Below, in pieces: positions 1 to 9,031 of a stretch of 64,000 nucleotides of DNA. Numbering within the stretch: the first letter of the stretch is position 1; the number at the start of each line of letters is the position of its first letter. The DNA lies in the NCBI RefSeq assembly GCF_001696715.1, contig NZ_MBFM01000002.1:1-64000 (forward strand), given 5' to 3'. Origin of the DNA: Thauera phenolivorans (lineage in GTDB: Bacteria; Pseudomonadota; Gammaproteobacteria; Burkholderiales; Rhodocyclaceae). The notes below the pieces were generated by a model that saw only the letters and a program-made list of their open reading frames with translations, had not been told where the DNA came from and did no database searches. Position numbers and translations under genes: made by a program.

Positions 1-28
1 ATCGTCAGACTAACCCCATCCCTCCCGC

Positions 29-57
29 GCCCGATCCATCTCATCAATGGATCGGGC
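29..57. repeat. Hairpin upstream of the DUF2760 gene
   Basis: Perfect 11-bp inverted repeat (GCCCGATCCAT / ATGGATCGGGC) around a 7-nt loop. No T-tract follows on the + strand. It may end a transcript from a gene left of the window. I see no other feature in positions 1-263 apart from an AAGGAAG ribosome-binding site just before the first gene. Confidence 0.4.
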
Positions 58-263
58 GTCGGCCGTCTACGCGATCCGTCGAACTGAGGTATATTGCAAC
101 GCAGCAAAGCCGCCTTGCCGCTCTCTGCAGCACCCGATGGCTTGCGGTGTTCAACCGCCCGCTCCGGCGAATCGAGGTGCTGCGTAGATTGCATCGTGGT
201 GGGGTCCGCTCGCGTGAGCGCGAGATACCCGGGAATAAACCGACTAGTTAAAGGAAGCTCTCT

Positions 264-833
264 ATGACCCAAGGCAATCCTTCGTTCCTGCGCAGGATCG
301 GCATCGCTTTCGGCGGCTTTTTTGCGTTGCTCGGAAATGCGGAAGTCGCGGGGCGGTATCAACGCATGCGCGCCGGCGAAGAGACGCTTGCGCAGGCGGG
401 GACCGGAGTGTCGCCGGCCCACAGACCTGCAGCCGCGGCAGCGCTCCACGAAGCACCGCATGAGGCCGCGCTGCAGCTTCTGGGGATGCTCCAGCGCGAT
501 GCGCGGTTCATCGATTTCGTGGAAGAGGAGGTGACGGCCTATTCGGACGCCGACATCGGTGCGGCGGCACGCATCGTGCATGAGGGATGTCGCAAGGTAC
601 TGCGGGAGCATTTCACTATCGAACCCGTGTACAGCGAGCCGGAAGGTAGCCGCATCACCGTGGCCGACGGTTTCAACGCCGCTGCGGTCCGCCTGACGGG
701 AAGAGTGGTGGGCGATCCCCCATTCAGCGGCACGCTCGCGCATCGCGGCTGGCGGGTCACCGAGACGCGGCTTCCGATGCTCGCGAACGGGCATGACGTT
801 TCCATCGTCGCGCAGGCGGAGGTGGAGCTGTGA
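264..833 (+). CDS. DUF2760 domain-containing protein
   Basis: A 189-residue protein of unknown function. The first ~25 residues are moderately hydrophobic (FGGFFALLG) and an Ala-rich linker follows. The C-terminal ~130 residues match the DUF2760 family as I recall it, with AAARIVHEGCRKVL and REHFTIEPV followed by a beta-rich region. The ATG is preceded by AAGGAAG. The stop codon overlaps the GTG start of the next gene, so the two are probably translationally coupled. DUF2760 genes are typically found beside divergent Hsp70 genes, as here, which suggests a partner or substrate role for those chaperones. No biochemical function can be read from the sequence. Confidence 0.8.
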   Translation: MTQGNPSFLRRIGIAFGGFFALLGNAEVAGRYQRMRAGEETLAQAGTGVSPAHRPAAAAALHEAPHEAALQLLGMLQRDARFIDFVEEEVTAYSDADIGAAARIVHEGCRKVLREHFTIEPVYSEPEGSRITVADGFNAAAVRLTGRVVGDPPFSGTLAHRGWRVTETRLPMLANGHDVSIVAQAEVEL

Positions 834-2701
834 GCGCGGCCCGGTACGCGATCGGGATCGACCTGGGAACGACGCATTGCGCCCTGTCGTATGTCGACAT
901 CGAGGCGAGCGACGGTGAGGCGGTGCGCCAGGAGGTGCTGCCGATCGCGCAACTCAGCGGTCCTGGTGCGGTCGAGGAACTCTCGCTACTGCCATCCTTC
1001 CTCTATCTGCCGCACGAGAGCGAATTCGTCGCTACCGATCTCGCTCTGCCGTGGTCCGCTGCGACGGATGCGATCGTTGGCGAACTGGCGCGCAGTCGCG
1101 GTGCAGCGACGCCGATCCGGCTGGTGTCGAGTGCCAAGAGCTGGCTCTGCCATGCGGGTCTTGATCGGCGCTCGGCGCTGTTGCCGGTGGATGCGCCGCC
1201 GGAGCTCGAACGGCTCTCTCCGCTCGATGCCTCGGTGCGCTACCTGTCGCACCTGCGCGAGGCATGGAACGCGAAGCATCCCGATGCGCCTTTCGACGAC
1301 CAGGACGTCACCGTCACGATTCCGGCGTCTTTCGACCCGGCTGCACGCGAGCTGACGGCCGAGGCCGCATCCGCCGCAGGCTTCGCGAGCGTGACGCTGC
1401 TCGAGGAGCCCCAGGCTGCGCTCTACAGCTGGATTCAGGCCAGCGACGGGGCCTGGCGCAAGGACGTGCGCCGCGGTGACGTGATCCTCGTGGTAGACGT
1501 TGGGGGCGGCACGACCGACCTCTCGCTGATCGCGGTGCTCGAGCGCGAGGGCAATCTCGAGCTTCACCGGGTGGCCGTCGGTGACCACATCCTGCTCGGC
1601 GGCGACAACATGGACCTCGCCCTCGCCTACGCAGTGGTGCGCAAGCTCGCCGCCCAGGGGACTCGGCTTGACGCCTGGCAGGTGAGGGCGCTCGCCCACG
1701 GCTGCCGGGCGGCGAAGGAGGCGCTACTCGGCGACGCCGATCTCGCGAGCTTCCCGGTGGTGGTGCCGAGCCGCGGGTCGAAGCTGGTGGGCGGCTCGAT
1801 CCGCACCGAGATTACGCGGGATGAACTGACACAAACGCTGGTCGACGGCTTCTTTCCCGAAGTCGATGCTGCGGAACGCCCACAGACGCGCGCGCGCGCC
1901 GGCCTGAGCCAGGTGGGCCTGCCTTATGCGCAGGATGCGGCGGTAACCCGTCACCTGGCGGCCTTCCTCGGCCGGCAGCTCGGCGCGACAGCCGAACTGG
2001 AAGGTTTCTCGGATGCTATTCCGGACGGTGCCAGCTTCCTGCACCCGACCGCGGTGCTGTTCAACGGCGGCGTCCTGAAGTCGGAGCTGATCGCCGAGCG
2101 GATGATGAAGGTGCTCAATGGCTGGCTCGAAGCGGAGCGCGGCGAGCCCGCGCGCCTGCTCGAGGGCGCCAATCTCGACCTCGCGGTGGCGCGCGGCGCG
2201 GCCTACTACGGCTACGTCCGTCGCGGCAAGGGTGTGCGCATCCGCGGCGGAACGGCGCGTGCGCACTACGTGGCGGTGGAGTCGGCGATGCCCGCAGTAC
2301 CCGGCATGGAGCCGCCGATCGAGGCCTTGTGCGTGGCGCCGTTCGGCATGGAGGAGGGCAGCGAGGCGGCGCTGCCGGAACAGGAGTTCGGTCTGGTGGT
2401 GGGCGAGCCGGTCCGTTTTCGTTTCTTTGGCTCCAGCGTGCGCAGGCAGGACGAGGTCGGCACCCGGCTGGACTTCTGGGACGAGGACGAGCTCCAGGAG
2501 CTCGAGGAGATCGAGGTCAACCTCCCCGCCGAAGAGCGGACGCCCGGCGCGATCGTCCGGGTCAAGCTGCACGCCAGGGTCACCGAGACGGGCACGCTCG
2601 AGCTCGAGGCTCTGCCGGTCGATGGCAGCGAGCGCTGGAAGGTCGAGTTCGATGTGCGTGGGGACGGGCGCGACGATCACCCGGCGCGGGCCGACGCCTG
2701 A
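830..2701 (+). CDS. Hsp70 family protein (DnaK-like, first of two)
   Basis: A 623-residue ATP-dependent chaperone of the Hsp70/actin-like ATPase superfamily. Phosphate-1 motif GIDLGTTHC lies near residues 9-17, phosphate-2 VDVGGGTTDLSL near 222-233, and the adenosine-binding NGGVLKSELI motif near 410. The last ~150 residues are a short beta-type substrate-binding region; the EEVD-like tail and long helical lid of true DnaK are absent. It starts with GTG inside the stop codon of the DUF2760 gene. It resembles the next gene over the whole nucleotide-binding domain, for example SAKSWL and LLEEPQAA, so the two look like an old tandem duplication. No DnaJ or GrpE lies nearby, so this is not the housekeeping dnaK locus. 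The client is unknown. Confidence 0.88.
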   Translation: MSAARYAIGIDLGTTHCALSYVDIEASDGEAVRQEVLPIAQLSGPGAVEELSLLPSFLYLPHESEFVATDLALPWSAATDAIVGELARSRGAATPIRLVSSAKSWLCHAGLDRRSALLPVDAPPELERLSPLDASVRYLSHLREAWNAKHPDAPFDDQDVTVTIPASFDPAARELTAEAASAAGFASVTLLEEPQAALYSWIQASDGAWRKDVRRGDVILVVDVGGGTTDLSLIAVLEREGNLELHRVAVGDHILLGGDNMDLALAYAVVRKLAAQGTRLDAWQVRALAHGCRAAKEALLGDADLASFPVVVPSRGSKLVGGSIRTEITRDELTQTLVDGFFPEVDAAERPQTRARAGLSQVGLPYAQDAAVTRHLAAFLGRQLGATAELEGFSDAIPDGASFLHPTAVLFNGGVLKSELIAERMMKVLNGWLEAERGEPARLLEGANLDLAVARGAAYYGYVRRGKGVRIRGGTARAHYVAVESAMPAVPGMEPPIEALCVAPFGMEEGSEAALPEQEFGLVVGEPVRFRFFGSSVRRQDEVGTRLDFWDEDELQELEEIEVNLPAEERTPGAIVRVKLHARVTETGTLELEALPVDGSERWKVEFDVRGDGRDDHPARADA

Positions 2702-2724
2702 AAGACGGGAGATTGTCAGAGGGC

Positions 2725-5472
2725 ATGGATTATCTCGTCGGCATCGACCTCGGTACCAGTAACACGGTGCTCGCGTTCGCCCGGTGCGGAAGCCAAGAGA
2801 TCCGGATCCTGCCGGTGGATCAACTGGTGGCGGCGGGCGAGGTGGATGCGCGCGCGCAGTTGCCTTCGGTGCGCTATCACCCGGCGCCGGGCGAGCTTCC
2901 GGCGGACGACCTGCGCCTGCCCTGGCAGGCCGGGGATCCGGGGGGGCTGGCCGATGTGGTGGTGGGCGACTTCGCGCGCGAGCTCGGCACTCAGGTTCCT
3001 GGGCGCCAGGTCGCCAGCGCCAAGAGCTGGCTGTCGCATCCCGGAGTGGACCGCACCGCACCGATCCTGCCCTGGGGGGCGGAGCCGGGTGTCCCCAAAG
3101 TGTCGCCGCTGCACGCGAGCGCGAGCTATCTCGCTCACCTGCGCGCGGGCTGGAATGTCCGCTTTCCCGATGCGCCGCTCGAGCGCCAGTGGATCGTGCT
3201 CACCGTGCCCGCTTCCTTCGACGAAGGCGCGCGCGCACTCACCGTCGAGGCTGCACGGCTTGCCGGGCTGCCGCAGGTCCATCTGCTCGAGGAGCCTCAG
3301 GCCGCGTTCCATGACTGGCTCTTCCTGCATCGCGCGCAGCTCGCGGCCGCGCTCACCGATGCGGGCCTGATCCTGGTGTGCGACGTCGGCGGCGGCACCA
3401 CCGACTTCACCCTGATCCGGGTCGAGCCGGGAGCGGGTGGGCCGTTGCTGACCCGGATCGGGGTCGGCGACCACCTGATGCTGGGCGGCGACAACATGGA
3501 CCTGACACTCGCGCACGCGGTCGAACGGCGAATGGGCGAGGGCACCAGGCTTTCTGCGGGCCGATTCTCCCAGCTCGTACAGCGCTGCCGGGTGGCGAAG
3601 GAGCAACTGCTCGCGGCCGATGCGCCCGAGCGGGTGGCGGTCACTTTGGTCGGCGCGGGCGCCAGGCTGGTCGGCGGTGCGCGCACGGTCGAGCTCGAGC
3701 GCGAGGAGGTCGAACGCCTCATCGTGGATGGCTTCTTCCCCCGCGTTGCGGCCGACGCCTCGCCGCAGCGCCGGCGCAGCGCGATCGTCGAGTTCGGCCT
3801 GCCCCATCCGGCGGATCCTGCGATCACCCGCCATCTGGCGGAATTCCTGCGGCGTCAGGCCGAGGAGCGGGGCGAGGTGGAGGGCGATACGGGCGCAGGC
3901 GCGCTGCCCGATACCATCCTCCTCAACGGCGGGGTCTTCCATGCGCACGCCCTGATCGAACGCCTGGTCGACACGATCGGCGGATGGCGGGGGGGGCCGC
4001 CGCGGGTGCTCAACAATGCGGAGCCCGATCTGGCCGTCGCCCGCGGCGCGGTCGCCCACGCGCTCGCGCGCAGCGGGGTCGGCGCGGGCGTCGGCGGCGG
4101 CTCTGCGCGCAGCTACTTTCTCGTGCTGGAGGACGAGGCCGGCGGGCGGCGCGGCATATGCGTGCTCCCGCGCGGCACCGAAGAGGGCCGCGAGGTGCCC
4201 CTGCCCGCACGCAGCTTCGCACTGCGCCTCGGACAGGCGGTGAGCTTTCACCTTGCCTCGACCGCCTCGAGCCACGCTTATCGGGCAGGCGAACTGATCA
4301 ATCTGGACGATCCCGGTTTCATCCGCCTGCCGCCCCTGGTCGCCGCGCTGCCAGCCCCCGCGGGCGGGCGCGGTCGGGAGGTCGCGGTCAGGCTCACCGC
4401 CGCGCTCGACGAGGTCGGCACGCTCGGGGTGCATTGCGTGAGCTGTGCCGACGAGGGCCAGCGCTGGCGGCTGAGCTTCGCGTTGCGCGGTGAGCCGGCG
4501 ACGGCGGCAAGCGACGAAACGGGCGGGCTGCCGCCGCGCTTCGACGATGCGATTGCCGCAATCGAGTCGGTATTCGGTTCCCAGTCGAAGGAGGTCGACG
4601 CCAAGGCGGTTCGTCAGTTGCGCGCCCGTCTCGAACGTCTGCTCGGCAAGCGCGAGCGCTGGGACCTGAACCTGTTGCGCGCGTTGTTCGACGCCCTGTG
4701 GGAGCGCGTCAGACGCCGTCGGCGCTCCGCCGAACACGAACGGGTGTGGCTCAACCTGGCGGGGTACTGCCTGCGCCCGGGCCAGGGCGCACCGCTCGAC
4801 GAATGGCGCGTCGAGCAGCTGTGGTCGCTTTTCGCGCAGGGTATCCAGTATGTCAACGAGAGCCGAAACTGGGCCGAGTGGTGGACCCTGTGGCGGCGGG
4901 CGGCGGGCGGGCTCGACGCGGCAGCGCAGCTGCAGCTGCTCGAGACTCTCGCTGAGCATCTCGAGGCGATGGAGGCGGGTCGCAGCGGGCCGCTCTACGC
5001 GAGCTACGACGACATGGTGCGGCTCACCGCCTCGCTCGAGCAGGTGCCCGTGATGCACCGGATCGAGGTGGGCCGCTGGCTGCTCGAGCGCCTGCGCCGC
5101 CCTGCGGAGAAGCCGCACACCTGGTGGGCGCTCGGCCGTGTGGGCGCGCGCGAGCTGCTCTACGGCAGCGCCCACAACGTGGTGCCACCCGCGATCGCAG
5201 CCGAGTGGCTCGAGGCAGTGTGCGCGCTCGACTGGAAGGCGGTGGAGCCGGCCGCCTTCGCCGCAGCCCAGCTCGCCCGCCGGAGCGGCGACCGCGCGCG
5301 CGACCTGCCGTCCGCGCTGCGCGAGGAGGTCGCCACCCGGCTCGAGGCGGCGAAGGTGCCGCCGAGCTGGGTCACGATGGTGCGCGAGGGCGGGATGCTC
5401 GACGAGGAGGACCGGCGGCGCAGCTTCGGCGAGTCGCTCCCGCCGGGGCTGAAGTTGCTTCGAGAGGCTTGA
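2725..5472 (+). CDS. Hsp70 family protein with long C-terminal extension
   Basis: A 915-residue Hsp70-like protein. The nucleotide-binding domain carries GIDLGTSNT (residues 6-14), DVGGGTTDFTL (~220) and LNGGVFHAHALI (~400). A substrate-binding-like region reaches to about residue 600. The last ~300 residues are mostly helical and rich in Arg, Trp and Leu; I recall this extension as DUF3731, found on Hsp70-like proteins next to DUF2760. The ATG at 2725 was chosen because the glycine-rich N-terminus of the family begins right there; the open frame upstream is a shadow of the previous gene. A 23-nt gap separates it from the first Hsp70 gene, so the three genes form one operon. It is about 280 residues longer than DnaK. 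Confidence 0.87.
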   Translation: MDYLVGIDLGTSNTVLAFARCGSQEIRILPVDQLVAAGEVDARAQLPSVRYHPAPGELPADDLRLPWQAGDPGGLADVVVGDFARELGTQVPGRQVASAKSWLSHPGVDRTAPILPWGAEPGVPKVSPLHASASYLAHLRAGWNVRFPDAPLERQWIVLTVPASFDEGARALTVEAARLAGLPQVHLLEEPQAAFHDWLFLHRAQLAAALTDAGLILVCDVGGGTTDFTLIRVEPGAGGPLLTRIGVGDHLMLGGDNMDLTLAHAVERRMGEGTRLSAGRFSQLVQRCRVAKEQLLAADAPERVAVTLVGAGARLVGGARTVELEREEVERLIVDGFFPRVAADASPQRRRSAIVEFGLPHPADPAITRHLAEFLRRQAEERGEVEGDTGAGALPDTILLNGGVFHAHALIERLVDTIGGWRGGPPRVLNNAEPDLAVARGAVAHALARSGVGAGVGGGSARSYFLVLEDEAGGRRGICVLPRGTEEGREVPLPARSFALRLGQAVSFHLASTASSHAYRAGELINLDDPGFIRLPPLVAALPAPAGGRGREVAVRLTAALDEVGTLGVHCVSCADEGQRWRLSFALRGEPATAASDETGGLPPRFDDAIAAIESVFGSQSKEVDAKAVRQLRARLERLLGKRERWDLNLLRALFDALWERVRRRRRSAEHERVWLNLAGYCLRPGQGAPLDEWRVEQLWSLFAQGIQYVNESRNWAEWWTLWRRAAGGLDAAAQLQLLETLAEHLEAMEAGRSGPLYASYDDMVRLTASLEQVPVMHRIEVGRWLLERLRRPAEKPHTWWALGRVGARELLYGSAHNVVPPAIAAEWLEAVCALDWKAVEPAAFAAAQLARRSGDRARDLPSALREEVATRLEAAKVPPSWVTMVREGGMLDEEDRRRSFGESLPPGLKLLREA

Positions 5473-5511
5473 GCCGGGACGTTCCGCGTGACGGGACCGA
5501 TCAAATCCTGC

Positions 5512-5540
5512 TTGACCTACTTTGAGTGATCTCCTAAAAT
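5512..5540 (+). promoter_or_regulatory. Sigma70-type promoter of the tRNA-Val pair
   Basis: TTGACC (5512-5517), a 17-bp spacer and TAAAAT (5535-5540), ending 13 nt before the first tRNA base. Spacing and hexamers are near consensus, as usual for stable-RNA promoters. Confidence 0.8.
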
Positions 5541-5553
5541 GCGCGGCTTCGTA

Positions 5554-5628
5554 GGGCGGTTAGCTCAGCGGTAGAGCACTGCCTTCACACGGCAGGGGTC
5601 ACTGGTTCGATCCCAGTACCGCCCACCA
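5554..5628 (+). tRNA. tRNA-Val (anticodon CAC), copy 1
   Basis: A 75-nt tRNA with encoded CCA. The 7-bp acceptor stem is GGGCGGT/ACCGCCC, the anticodon stem CTGCC/GGCAG with loop TTCACAC giving anticodon CAC, and the T-arm loop is TTCGATC. It reads GUG, a very common valine codon in this high-GC genome. It is identical to the second copy 68 nt downstream. Confidence 0.96.
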
Positions 5629-5696
5629 CTGTCTTTACGGTGGTCCTACGAAAAATCCGCTTCGCAGGATCCGGCCTTCTGGCCCGATCGCGAACC

Positions 5697-5771
5697 GGGC
5701 GGTTAGCTCAGCGGTAGAGCACTGCCTTCACACGGCAGGGGTCACTGGTTCGATCCCAGTACCGCCCACCA
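5697..5771 (+). tRNA. tRNA-Val (anticodon CAC), copy 2
   Basis: An exact 75-nt duplicate of the preceding tRNA-Val, including CCA. The spacer between the copies is unrelated to the tRNA and holds no promoter of similar quality, so both are probably processed from one transcript. Confidence 0.96.
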
Positions 5772-5780
5772 CGAATACTG

Positions 5781-5806
5781 AAAAGCCGGCCTCGCGCCGG
5801 CTTTTT
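5781..5806 (+). terminator. Rho-independent terminator after tRNA-Val genes
   Basis: AAAAGCCGGC, a short CTCGC loop, and GCCGGCTTTTT: a GC-rich stem flanked by A- and T-tracts directly after the second tRNA. Confidence 0.9.
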
Positions 5807-5831
5807 GCTATCTGTCCGCCGGAGCAACGCC

Positions 5832-7637
5832 ATGCATCAGCCGCCGATCCGCTACCGCGTCGAGCCCCACCGTCCCGAGGCCCACCTGTTCCGGGTTCGC
5901 TGCACGGTGGCCGATCCCGATCCGGCGGGGCAGGTCTTCACGCTTCCGGCCTGGATTCCGGGCAGCTACATGATCCGCGAGTTTGCGCGCAACATCGTCA
6001 GCCTGTGTGCGGCGGACGAGGGCGGCGCGGCGCTCGCGGTGGAAAAGCGCGACAAGCACAGCTGGCGCGTGGCATCGCCTGCCGGGGGCGGGGCGATCGT
6101 GGTCGATTACGAGGTCTATGCCTGGGACCTGTCGGTGCGCGCTGCGCATCTCGACCGCACCCACGGGTTCTTCAACGGCACGAGCGTGTTCCTCGCCGCC
6201 GAAGGCCGGCGCGAGCGCGAGTGCCTGGTCGATATCGTCGCGCCGCGCGGGGTCGAGGGCGAACCGTGGCGCGTGATCACCGCCTTGCCGCGCGCCGAGG
6301 GCGTGGCCGGTGCGGCGCCGATGCATGGCTTCGGCCTTTATCGCGCGGCCGATTATGACGAGCTGATCGACCATCCGGTCGAGATGGGCAGCTTCAGCCT
6401 CGCCGCCTTCGAGGCAGGCGGGGTCCGCCACGAGATCGCGCTCACCGGTCGTCACGACTGCGACACCGCGCGCCTGTGCGACGATCTCGCGCGCATCTGT
6501 GCCTGGCAGATCGCGCTCTTCGGCGCGCCTGCGCCGGTCGATTACTACGCCTTCCTCACCATGGTGGTGGGCGACGGCTACGGTGGGCTCGAGCATCGCG
6601 CCTCGACGGCCTTGCTCGCCAGCCGCGCCGATCTGCCGTGGAAGGGCATGGTGGGCATGCCCGATGGCTACAAGAATTTCCTCGGCCTGTGCAGCCATGA
6701 GTATTTCCACACCTGGAATGTCAAGCGCATCAAGCCCGCGGCCTTCGTGCCCTACGACCTCGCGGTGGAGAACTACACGCGTCTGCTGTGGGCCTTCGAG
6801 GGCTTTACCTCCTACTACGACGATCTCGCCCTGGTGCGCTCGGGCGTGATTGACGCGGACGATTATCTCGGCCTGCTCGGCAAGACCGTCTCCAACGTGC
6901 TGCGCTCCCCGGGTCGCTTCCGCCAGAGCGTCGCTGAGTCCTCCTTCGACGCGTGGACCAAGTTCTACCGCCAGGACGAGAACGCGCCTAACGCGATCGT
7001 CAGCTACTACGCCAAGGGCGCGCTGATCGCGCTCGCACTCGACCTCCGGCTGCGCGCGGGCAGTCGCGGCGAGAAGAGCCTGGACGATGTGATGCGCCTG
7101 CTGTGGCAGCGCCACGGGGCGAGCGGCGAGGGCGTCGCCGAGGACGGCATCTTCGCGGTCGTGGCGGAGGTCGGCGGCCCCCGCCTCGGCAGGCGTCTGT
7201 CGGACTGGCTGCGCGAGGCGGTCGAGGGCACCGATGACCTGCCGCTTGCCGAGCTGCTCGCGCGATTCGGCGTCGAGTGGAAGGCCGAAGCGGCCAGCAA
7301 GGGCCCGGTGATCGGCGCCAAGCTCGCCGAGAGCGGCGGCGAAGTGCGGCTGGCGAGCGTGTTCGACGGCGGGCCGGCCGAGCGCGCCGGTCTTTCGGCG
7401 GGCGACGTGCTGGTCGCGGCAGATGGCCTGCGGATCGGCACGATCGCCGGTCTCGAGGCGATGCTCGCCCGCCGCGCCGCCCGAGCGCCGCTCGAACTTC
7501 ATGCCTTCCGTCGTGACGAGTTGATGACGTTCGAGCTCGAACTCGCGGCCGCGCCGGCCGAGCGGATCACACTCAGGCTCGCCCCGCGCGCCGGCGCCGG
7601 CGCGCGTACCCTGCGCGACGGCTGGCTCGGCAGCTGA
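5832..7637 (+). CDS. M61 family metallopeptidase with PDZ domain
   Basis: A 601-residue zinc peptidase of the M61 (glycyl aminopeptidase-like) family. The zinc site HEYFH lies at residues 289-293 and is followed by the family's TWNVKRIKP block; a downstream Glu in the FEGFTSYYDD segment fits the third ligand. A PDZ domain occupies roughly residues 500-590 (GGPAERAGLSAGDVL). No signal peptide is visible, so it is probably cytoplasmic. The ATG at 5832 starts the conserved beta-rich N-terminal domain; an in-frame upstream start at 5805 would lie inside the tRNA terminator and is less likely. The gene stands alone and converges on the MATE gene with only a 2-nt gap. Confidence 0.9.
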   Translation: MHQPPIRYRVEPHRPEAHLFRVRCTVADPDPAGQVFTLPAWIPGSYMIREFARNIVSLCAADEGGAALAVEKRDKHSWRVASPAGGGAIVVDYEVYAWDLSVRAAHLDRTHGFFNGTSVFLAAEGRRERECLVDIVAPRGVEGEPWRVITALPRAEGVAGAAPMHGFGLYRAADYDELIDHPVEMGSFSLAAFEAGGVRHEIALTGRHDCDTARLCDDLARICAWQIALFGAPAPVDYYAFLTMVVGDGYGGLEHRASTALLASRADLPWKGMVGMPDGYKNFLGLCSHEYFHTWNVKRIKPAAFVPYDLAVENYTRLLWAFEGFTSYYDDLALVRSGVIDADDYLGLLGKTVSNVLRSPGRFRQSVAESSFDAWTKFYRQDENAPNAIVSYYAKGALIALALDLRLRAGSRGEKSLDDVMRLLWQRHGASGEGVAEDGIFAVVAEVGGPRLGRRLSDWLREAVEGTDDLPLAELLARFGVEWKAEAASKGPVIGAKLAESGGEVRLASVFDGGPAERAGLSAGDVLVAADGLRIGTIAGLEAMLARRAARAPLELHAFRRDELMTFELELAAAPAERITLRLAPRAGAGARTLRDGWLGS

Positions 7638-7639
7638 GT

Positions 7640-9031
7640 TTAGCCGCCCGCGAGGGTGCCATGACGGCGTATCACGCTGCGCAGCAGGACGCCGAACAGC
7701 ACGGTGGCGAGCACCGTCGCCAGCACACTCGCTTCCCAGAATCCGGCCACGCTCGGCGCCTCGACGCGCGTGCCGGCGTGGTAGCTCAGCCAGTAGCCGC
7801 CCCCCAGGCCCACGCCCCAGAAGCACAGGGTGTGCAGGAACATCGGCAGCAGGGTCACCTTGTAGCCGCGCAGCGCATGCGCAGCCACCGTCTGCAGCGC
7901 GTCGCTGAGCTGGTAAACGCAGACGTAGAACACCAGCGCGAGGGCGACCGCGCGCACGGCCGGGTCGCCGGTCGACAGCGCGATCACCGGCTCGCGCACG
8001 ACCCACAAGCCCACCCCCAGCACGACCGCGAAGGAGGTGGTCAGCCACAGGCTCACCTTCACCGCCATCCGCGCCCGCACCCAGTCGTGCGCGCCGGCGG
8101 CCTGGCCCACCATCACCAGGGTGGCGATCGACATCGACAGCGGCAGCATGTAGGTCAGCGCGGCGAAGTTGGCCACCACCCGGTGGCCCGCCACGGCCTC
8201 GGCGCCGAGCCGGGCGACGAAGAGCGCGACCAGGGTGAAGGAGGTGATCTCGATGAAGGTGGAAAAGCCCATCGGCACGCCGAGCCGCAGCAGCGCGGCG
8301 AGCTCACGCGGCCGCGGCGCCTGCCAGTCGGAGAAGATGCGGTAGGCGCGATAGGCCGGGTTGCGCAGCAGGTATCCCAGCCCGCAGGCGAGCGCGAGCC
8401 AGCTGACGAGCGCGGTCGACACCCCGCAGCCGGTGCCGCCGAGCGGCGCGAGGCCGAGCCTGCCGTTGGTCAGCGCCCATGCCAGCGGAATGTGGGCGGC
8501 GGCGGCGATGAAGCTGATCACCATCAGCGCGCGCGGCCGGCCGAGCGCGTTGTTGAATGCGTAGAAGGTGCGGTACAGCAGTACTGCAGGCAGGCCGATC
8601 GCGGTTGCCTGCAGGTAGCTCGCGGTCTTGTCCGCCACCTCCGGCGGCACCCGCGCGAGCTCGAGCAGCGGCGCCGGCCAGGCGAGCACGAGGGTGCCCG
8701 GCACCGCCAGCATCAGCGCGAGCCAGAACCCCTGTTGCAGCGCCGGGCCGATCGCCTCGCTACGTCCGCCGCCGTATAGGTGGGCGACGGTCGGCGCCAC
8801 CGCCTGCAGGATGCCCACCAGCAGCATCACGACCGAGATGTAGAGGCCGCTGCCGACCGCGACCGCTGCCAGGTCGGCGGTGCCGTAGCGACCGGCGATC
8901 AGAGTGTCGGCCACCATCATCGACATCGACAGCAGCTGTGCGATCAGCACCGGCCAGGCGTGGTGCAGCAGCTGGTGGGCGACGGTGGCGGCGCTGGCGT
9001 CCGCTGTGCCCGCGCCGGGCGGAGGGTTCAA
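7640..9031 (-). CDS. MATE family multidrug efflux transporter
   Basis: A 463-residue polytopic membrane protein with about 12 hydrophobic segments in two homologous halves. It matches the multi-antimicrobial extrusion family of cation-coupled drug exporters, for example SMSMMVADTLIAGRYGTADL in TM1-2 and GVSTALVSWLALACG further on. The family expels cationic drugs in exchange for Na+ or H+. I chose the TTG start at 9031, which overlaps the stop of the upstream small membrane protein gene (TTGA overlap), because the open frame further upstream is non-hydrophobic shadow sequence. A GTG 14 codons later is possible. The two genes are probably cotranscribed. Confidence 0.86.
   Translation of the reverse strand: MNPPPGAGTADASAATVAHQLLHHAWPVLIAQLLSMSMMVADTLIAGRYGTADLAAVAVGSGLYISVVMLLVGILQAVAPTVAHLYGGGRSEAIGPALQQGFWLALMLAVPGTLVLAWPAPLLELARVPPEVADKTASYLQATAIGLPAVLLYRTFYAFNNALGRPRALMVISFIAAAAHIPLAWALTNGRLGLAPLGGTGCGVSTALVSWLALACGLGYLLRNPAYRAYRIFSDWQAPRPRELAALLRLGVPMGFSTFIEITSFTLVALFVARLGAEAVAGHRVVANFAALTYMLPLSMSIATLVMVGQAAGAHDWVRARMAVKVSLWLTTSFAVVLGVGLWVVREPVIALSTGDPAVRAVALALVFYVCVYQLSDALQTVAAHALRGYKVTLLPMFLHTLCFWGVGLGGGYWLSYHAGTRVEAPSVAGFWEASVLATVLATVLFGVLLRSVIRRHGTLAGG

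Noticed and set aside
830-5472. Housekeeping dnaK locus
   Set aside because: No grpE or dnaJ, divergent short substrate domains and association with DUF2760 argue for a specialised pair.
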